Shown in pieces: positions 61,730 through 64,000 of a stretch of DNA of 64,000 bases. The DNA is taken from the NCBI GenBank assembly GCA_030681645.1, contig JAUXRX010000010.1, positions 1-64,000 on the forward strand. The letters are read 5' to 3'. Both the position numbers and the translations under genes were made by a program. The notes below the pieces were generated by a model. It was not told where the DNA came from. It did no database searches and was given only the letters and a program-made list of their open reading frames with translations. The stretch comes from Archangium sp. GTDB taxonomy: Bacteria > Myxococcota > Myxococcia > Myxococcales > Myxococcaceae. Position 1 is the first letter of the stretch. Each line of letters starts with the position of its first letter.

Positions 61730-63175
61730 TCAGGGCAGGGCCAGCTCGCCCTGGCGGCTGTAGTCGATGGACTCGGCCAGGATGCGCGCGGCTTCCTGCG
61801 AGGCGTGGAAGCCCATCGAGTTCTCCGCGTTGACGAAGTCGAGCCGCCACTGCGCCTTGCGCTGCAGCTCGAACACCGGGCCCAGCTGCTCGTCGGTGAG
61901 CCCGTTCTTCTTCGCCGCTTCGATCGCCTTGATCAGCTGCACCAGCGCGTCTTCGGCGCGCCCCATCAGCGCGTGGGTGCGCTCCTGGATGATCGACACC
62001 CGGCTCAGCAGCTCGGCCTCGGGGAAGCGGTGGCAGGTCTGGCAGGACCGGGTGACGTCGAGCAGCGGGCTGCGCACGTGGTGCGAGCTGACCTTCATCG
62101 CCCCTTCGCGCACGTAGGGCATGTGGCAGTCGGCGCACGAGACACCCGAGCGCGCGTGCAGGCCCTGGCTCCACATCTCGAACTCCGGGTGCTGCGCCTT
62201 GAGCACCTCGGCGCCGGTCTTCTCGTGCTTCCAGTCGAAGAAGCGGTGCCCGTCGGGGAACTTCGTCTCGTTCCAGGTGGCCTCGATCTGCTCGACCTTG
62301 AGGCCTTTTCCCCACGGGTACGTCAGCGTCATCTTCGGCCCGCAGTAGTACTCGACGTGACACTGCCCGCACACCATCGAGCGCAGCTCCTGCCGGGACG
62401 CGTCGAGGTTGGGCTCGTAGTCGCGGGCGCGGTTACCCTTGCGCCACTTCTCGATGGACGGCAGGTGCGGGGTCGGCTCGTCGCTGCGCGCCAGCGCGGC
62501 CACGCCCACCAGGAACCCGGGCTTGGTCACCCGCAGCCCCATGCCCGCGGGATCGTGGCAGTCGATGCAGGACACCGGGTGCTGCACCAGCTTGGTGGCC
62601 TCGGCGTAGGGCAGCTTGCCCACCGCTTCGAAGCCCTTCATCAACTGCTCGCGGGCCGGCGCGCTCTGCAGCGGATCAGCCATCGTGCCCGTCGCGCCCT
62701 GCTTCAGCCCCGCCTCGCGGTAGGCGACCGTGGTGGAGGCGTGGCAGTGCAGGCACGCGCCCGGCTGCGGCCGCTCGGTCACCCGCTTCGTGGCCCGCTG
62801 ATCGTCGAGCATGTACGCGTGGCCCTGCCGCTGGTTGAAGTCGATGGAGAAGGCGTAGCCGGCGAAGATGTCGACCAGCCGCGGGTCTTCGGTGAGCCGG
62901 CTGACGGCCATGCCTTCGCTGCCCGAGCCGCCGAAGCGGGTGGAGTAGCGCTCGGCGGTGCGCTGGTAGCCGTCGAACTGCCGGGGGAAGTTCTTCCCCC
63001 ACTCGGCGGAGTCGACCGTGGCCTCGGTGAGCGGCACCACGTTGAAGTTGGACGTCTTCGCCTCGGCCTGCCGCTCGGACACGTTGGCGGACAGGGCCAT
63101 CACCAGCGCGGTGCAGCCGGCGGCGACGACGGCGATCAGCACGGAGCGGAGGACGGGGCGGGTGAGCAGGGACAT
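61730..63175 (-). CDS. nrfA: Pentahaem cytochrome c nitrite reductase NrfA (ammonia-forming)
   Basis: A 481-residue periplasmic protein with an N-terminal anchor or signal (about 8-30). Haem sites: CLHCH 141-145, CIDCH 203-207, CGQCH 269-273, CADCH 347-351 and CQTCH 378-382. Active-site residues fit: Arg in NQRQGHAY, Tyr in CHVEYYC (276/277) and His in KAQHPEFEMW. In most NrfA the first, catalytic haem is CXXCK; here it is CXXCH, as in a known minority subgroup. It reduces nitrite to ammonium with six electrons from NrfH. The gene starts 12 nt after nrfH. Confidence 0.95.
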   Translation of the reverse strand: MSLLTRPVLRSVLIAVVAAGCTALVMALSANVSERQAEAKTSNFNVVPLTEATVDSAEWGKNFPRQFDGYQRTAERYSTRFGGSGSEGMAVSRLTEDPRLVDIFAGYAFSIDFNQRQGHAYMLDDQRATKRVTERPQPGACLHCHASTTVAYREAGLKQGATGTMADPLQSAPAREQLMKGFEAVGKLPYAEATKLVQHPVSCIDCHDPAGMGLRVTKPGFLVGVAALARSDEPTPHLPSIEKWRKGNRARDYEPNLDASRQELRSMVCGQCHVEYYCGPKMTLTYPWGKGLKVEQIEATWNETKFPDGHRFFDWKHEKTGAEVLKAQHPEFEMWSQGLHARSGVSCADCHMPYVREGAMKVSSHHVRSPLLDVTRSCQTCHRFPEAELLSRVSIIQERTHALMGRAEDALVQLIKAIEAAKKNGLTDEQLGPVFELQRKAQWRLDFVNAENSMGFHASQEAARILAESIDYSRQGELALP

Positions 63176-63187
63176 GGTGCTCCTGGG

Positions 63188-63676
63188 TCAGCGGGTCGGG
63201 CCATGCCCGACGGATTGGTGGCAGCGAACGCAGCCGTAGAGATCGGCCTGCTGGGTGGGGTCGGTGGGTACGCCGAGCGTTCCGTGCTCGGTGATCGCGC
63301 TGACGAGGGGCCGGTGGCAACGCAGGCAGTTGGCCTCGAGCACCTCGGCGTTGCCGGGCTTGATGCGGATGGGCTCGGGGAAGTCCTGCATGGTGAAGGC
63401 GCGGGAGTGGTTCCACCCGTTGAGCGCCTTCACGTACAGCTTCGCCACCACGCCGGTGTGCGGGAGGTGGCAGTCGTTGCACACCGCGACCGCGTGGTGC
63501 GAGCCATGGCGCCAGCCGTCGTACTGCTCGCGCATGATGTGACAGCCCACGCACACCTCGGGATCGTTGCTGAGGTACGAGGTGCCCTTCGCCTCGATGA
63601 AGGTGTAGCCGCCGGAGCCCAGCAAGGTGCCCACCAGCACGCTCGCCACGACTGCGCTCCAACCGGCCCCGTTCAT
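63188..63676 (-). CDS. nrfH: Tetrahaem cytochrome c NrfH (membrane electron donor to NrfA)
   Basis: A 162-residue NapC/NirT-family protein with one N-terminal membrane helix (about 7-27) and haem sites CVGCH 42-46, CNDCH 66-70, CLRCH 117-121 and CVRCH 149-153; Met48 after the first site fits the unusual Met ligand of NrfH. It takes electrons from menaquinol and passes them to NrfA. The ATG at 63676 starts MNGAGWSAVVASVL directly before the helix; the ATG at 63715 would add a 13-residue hydrophilic leader. It is the first gene of the nrfHA operon. Confidence 0.93.
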   Translation of the reverse strand: MNGAGWSAVVASVLVGTLLGSGGYTFIEAKGTSYLSNDPEVCVGCHIMREQYDGWRHGSHHAVAVCNDCHLPHTGVVAKLYVKALNGWNHSRAFTMQDFPEPIRIKPGNAEVLEANCLRCHRPLVSAITEHGTLGVPTDPTQQADLYGCVRCHQSVGHGPTR

Positions 63677-63731
63677 GAGCTGGCCACTACCACGGGTGGC
63701 GAGCGCGGCGGACATCCGTCATAGAGCGCGC

Positions 63732-64000
63732 ATGGACTCGGACTTCTGGCACTCACGCTGGAGTGAAGGGCGCATCGGCTTTCACGAGGGCAAGCCCAAC
63801 GCGCACCTGGTGAAGCACCTGGGCGTACTGAAGGCGGCGAAGCGGGTGCTCGTGCCGCTGTGTGGCAAGGCGGAGGACCTGGCGTTCCTCGCCTCGCAGG
63901 GCCACGAGGTGGTGGGCCTCGAGCTGGTGGAGTCGGCGGTGAAGGCGTTCTTCGACGAGCGCGGCGTGACGCCCGAGGTGTCGAAGCACGGCCCGTACGC
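63732..64000 (+). CDS. tpm: Thiopurine S-methyltransferase, 5' part (runs off the window)
   Basis: The visible 89 codons read MDSDFWHSRWSEGRIGFHEG then KPNAHLVKHL, followed by VLVPLCGKAEDLAFLASQGH then EVVGLELVESAV, the N-terminus and SAM-binding motif I (P-L-C-G-K) of the bacterial TPMT family. The family methylates thiols and also tellurite or selenite. The ATG at 63732 lies 55 nt from the nrfH start, in divergent orientation. The 3' end lies outside the window. Confidence 0.88.
   Translation, partial: MDSDFWHSRWSEGRIGFHEGKPNAHLVKHLGVLKAAKRVLVPLCGKAEDLAFLASQGHEVVGLELVESAVKAFFDERGVTPEVSKHGPY

Overview
The window is about 64 kb of very GC-rich DNA from a predatory/soil-type delta-lineage bacterium, most probably a member of the Myxococcota (Myxococcales, Archangiaceae-like). 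The evidence is the gene content: a DUF2378 (TIGR02265) protein, three large Ser/Thr kinases with PEGA, TPR, MshEN or FHA modules, a roadblock-domain response regulator, many lipoproteins with Cys-rich, Ala/Gly/Thr/Asp repeat or DUF7151 repeats, and strong third-position GC. No rRNA, tRNA or CRISPR array was seen. All calls come from reading the sequence and recalling families; no database search was run.

Layout. 0-5 kb: an 85-bp tandem repeat, then a minus-strand, translationally coupled operon (PEGA-type Ser/Thr kinase, membrane-anchored TPR protein, Cys-rich repeat lipoprotein), thioredoxin and a DUF2378 protein. 5-9.5 kb: a methyl-accepting chemotaxis protein, a vanadium-haloperoxidase/PAP2-like secreted protein and an orphan protein. 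9.6-13.6 kb: a receiver-domain fossil followed by a three-gene signalling operon (Cys-cluster histidine kinase, NtrC-type regulator, REC-DUF4388-roadblock protein with a strong internal start site). 13.6-27 kb: a large repeat lipoprotein, a glutamate:Na+ symporter (gltS), an AbiEii-type nucleotidyltransferase pair, a 1287-residue protein with ten copies of a ~105-residue repeat, a DUF7151 lipoprotein and a transglutaminase-like membrane protein. 27-30 kb: a TPR-MshEN-kinase-FHA fusion.

30.8-35.5 kb is the clearest metabolic locus: oleA-oleB-oleC-oleD in one minus-strand operon, which should convert pairs of acyl-CoAs to long-chain olefins by way of a beta-lactone. It is followed by a secreted protein made of two ribosomal L7/L12 C-terminal-like domains, a broken ribbon-helix-helix antitoxin, a kinase with TPRs, ettA, a 174-bp imperfect palindrome, a beta-propeller protein, a TetR/glycosyltransferase divergon with a visible operator, a pectinacetylesterase-like lipoprotein, and a graveyard of IS66, lhr and IS91-like fragments (46.7-54.5 kb) that brackets a secreted zinc-enzyme-like protein and its lipoprotein partner. 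54.6-64 kb: orphan proteins, a MocR regulator with a palindromic operator, an endonuclease/exonuclease/phosphatase lipoprotein, CBS protein, a pilin-tail protein, the nrfHA nitrite reductase operon (all five NrfA haems CXXCH) and the start of a thiopurine methyltransferase gene.

Two families of dispersed palindromic repeats run through the whole window: REP-A (core CCCTCGACTCCGCTCGGG + ATGAACGG) and REP-B (core CCCTCACCCCGGCCCTCTCC + CCGC). They sit in intergenic gaps but also inside oleC, oleD and the transglutaminase gene, at the 3' end of the glycosyltransferase gene, and across the broken antitoxin gene.
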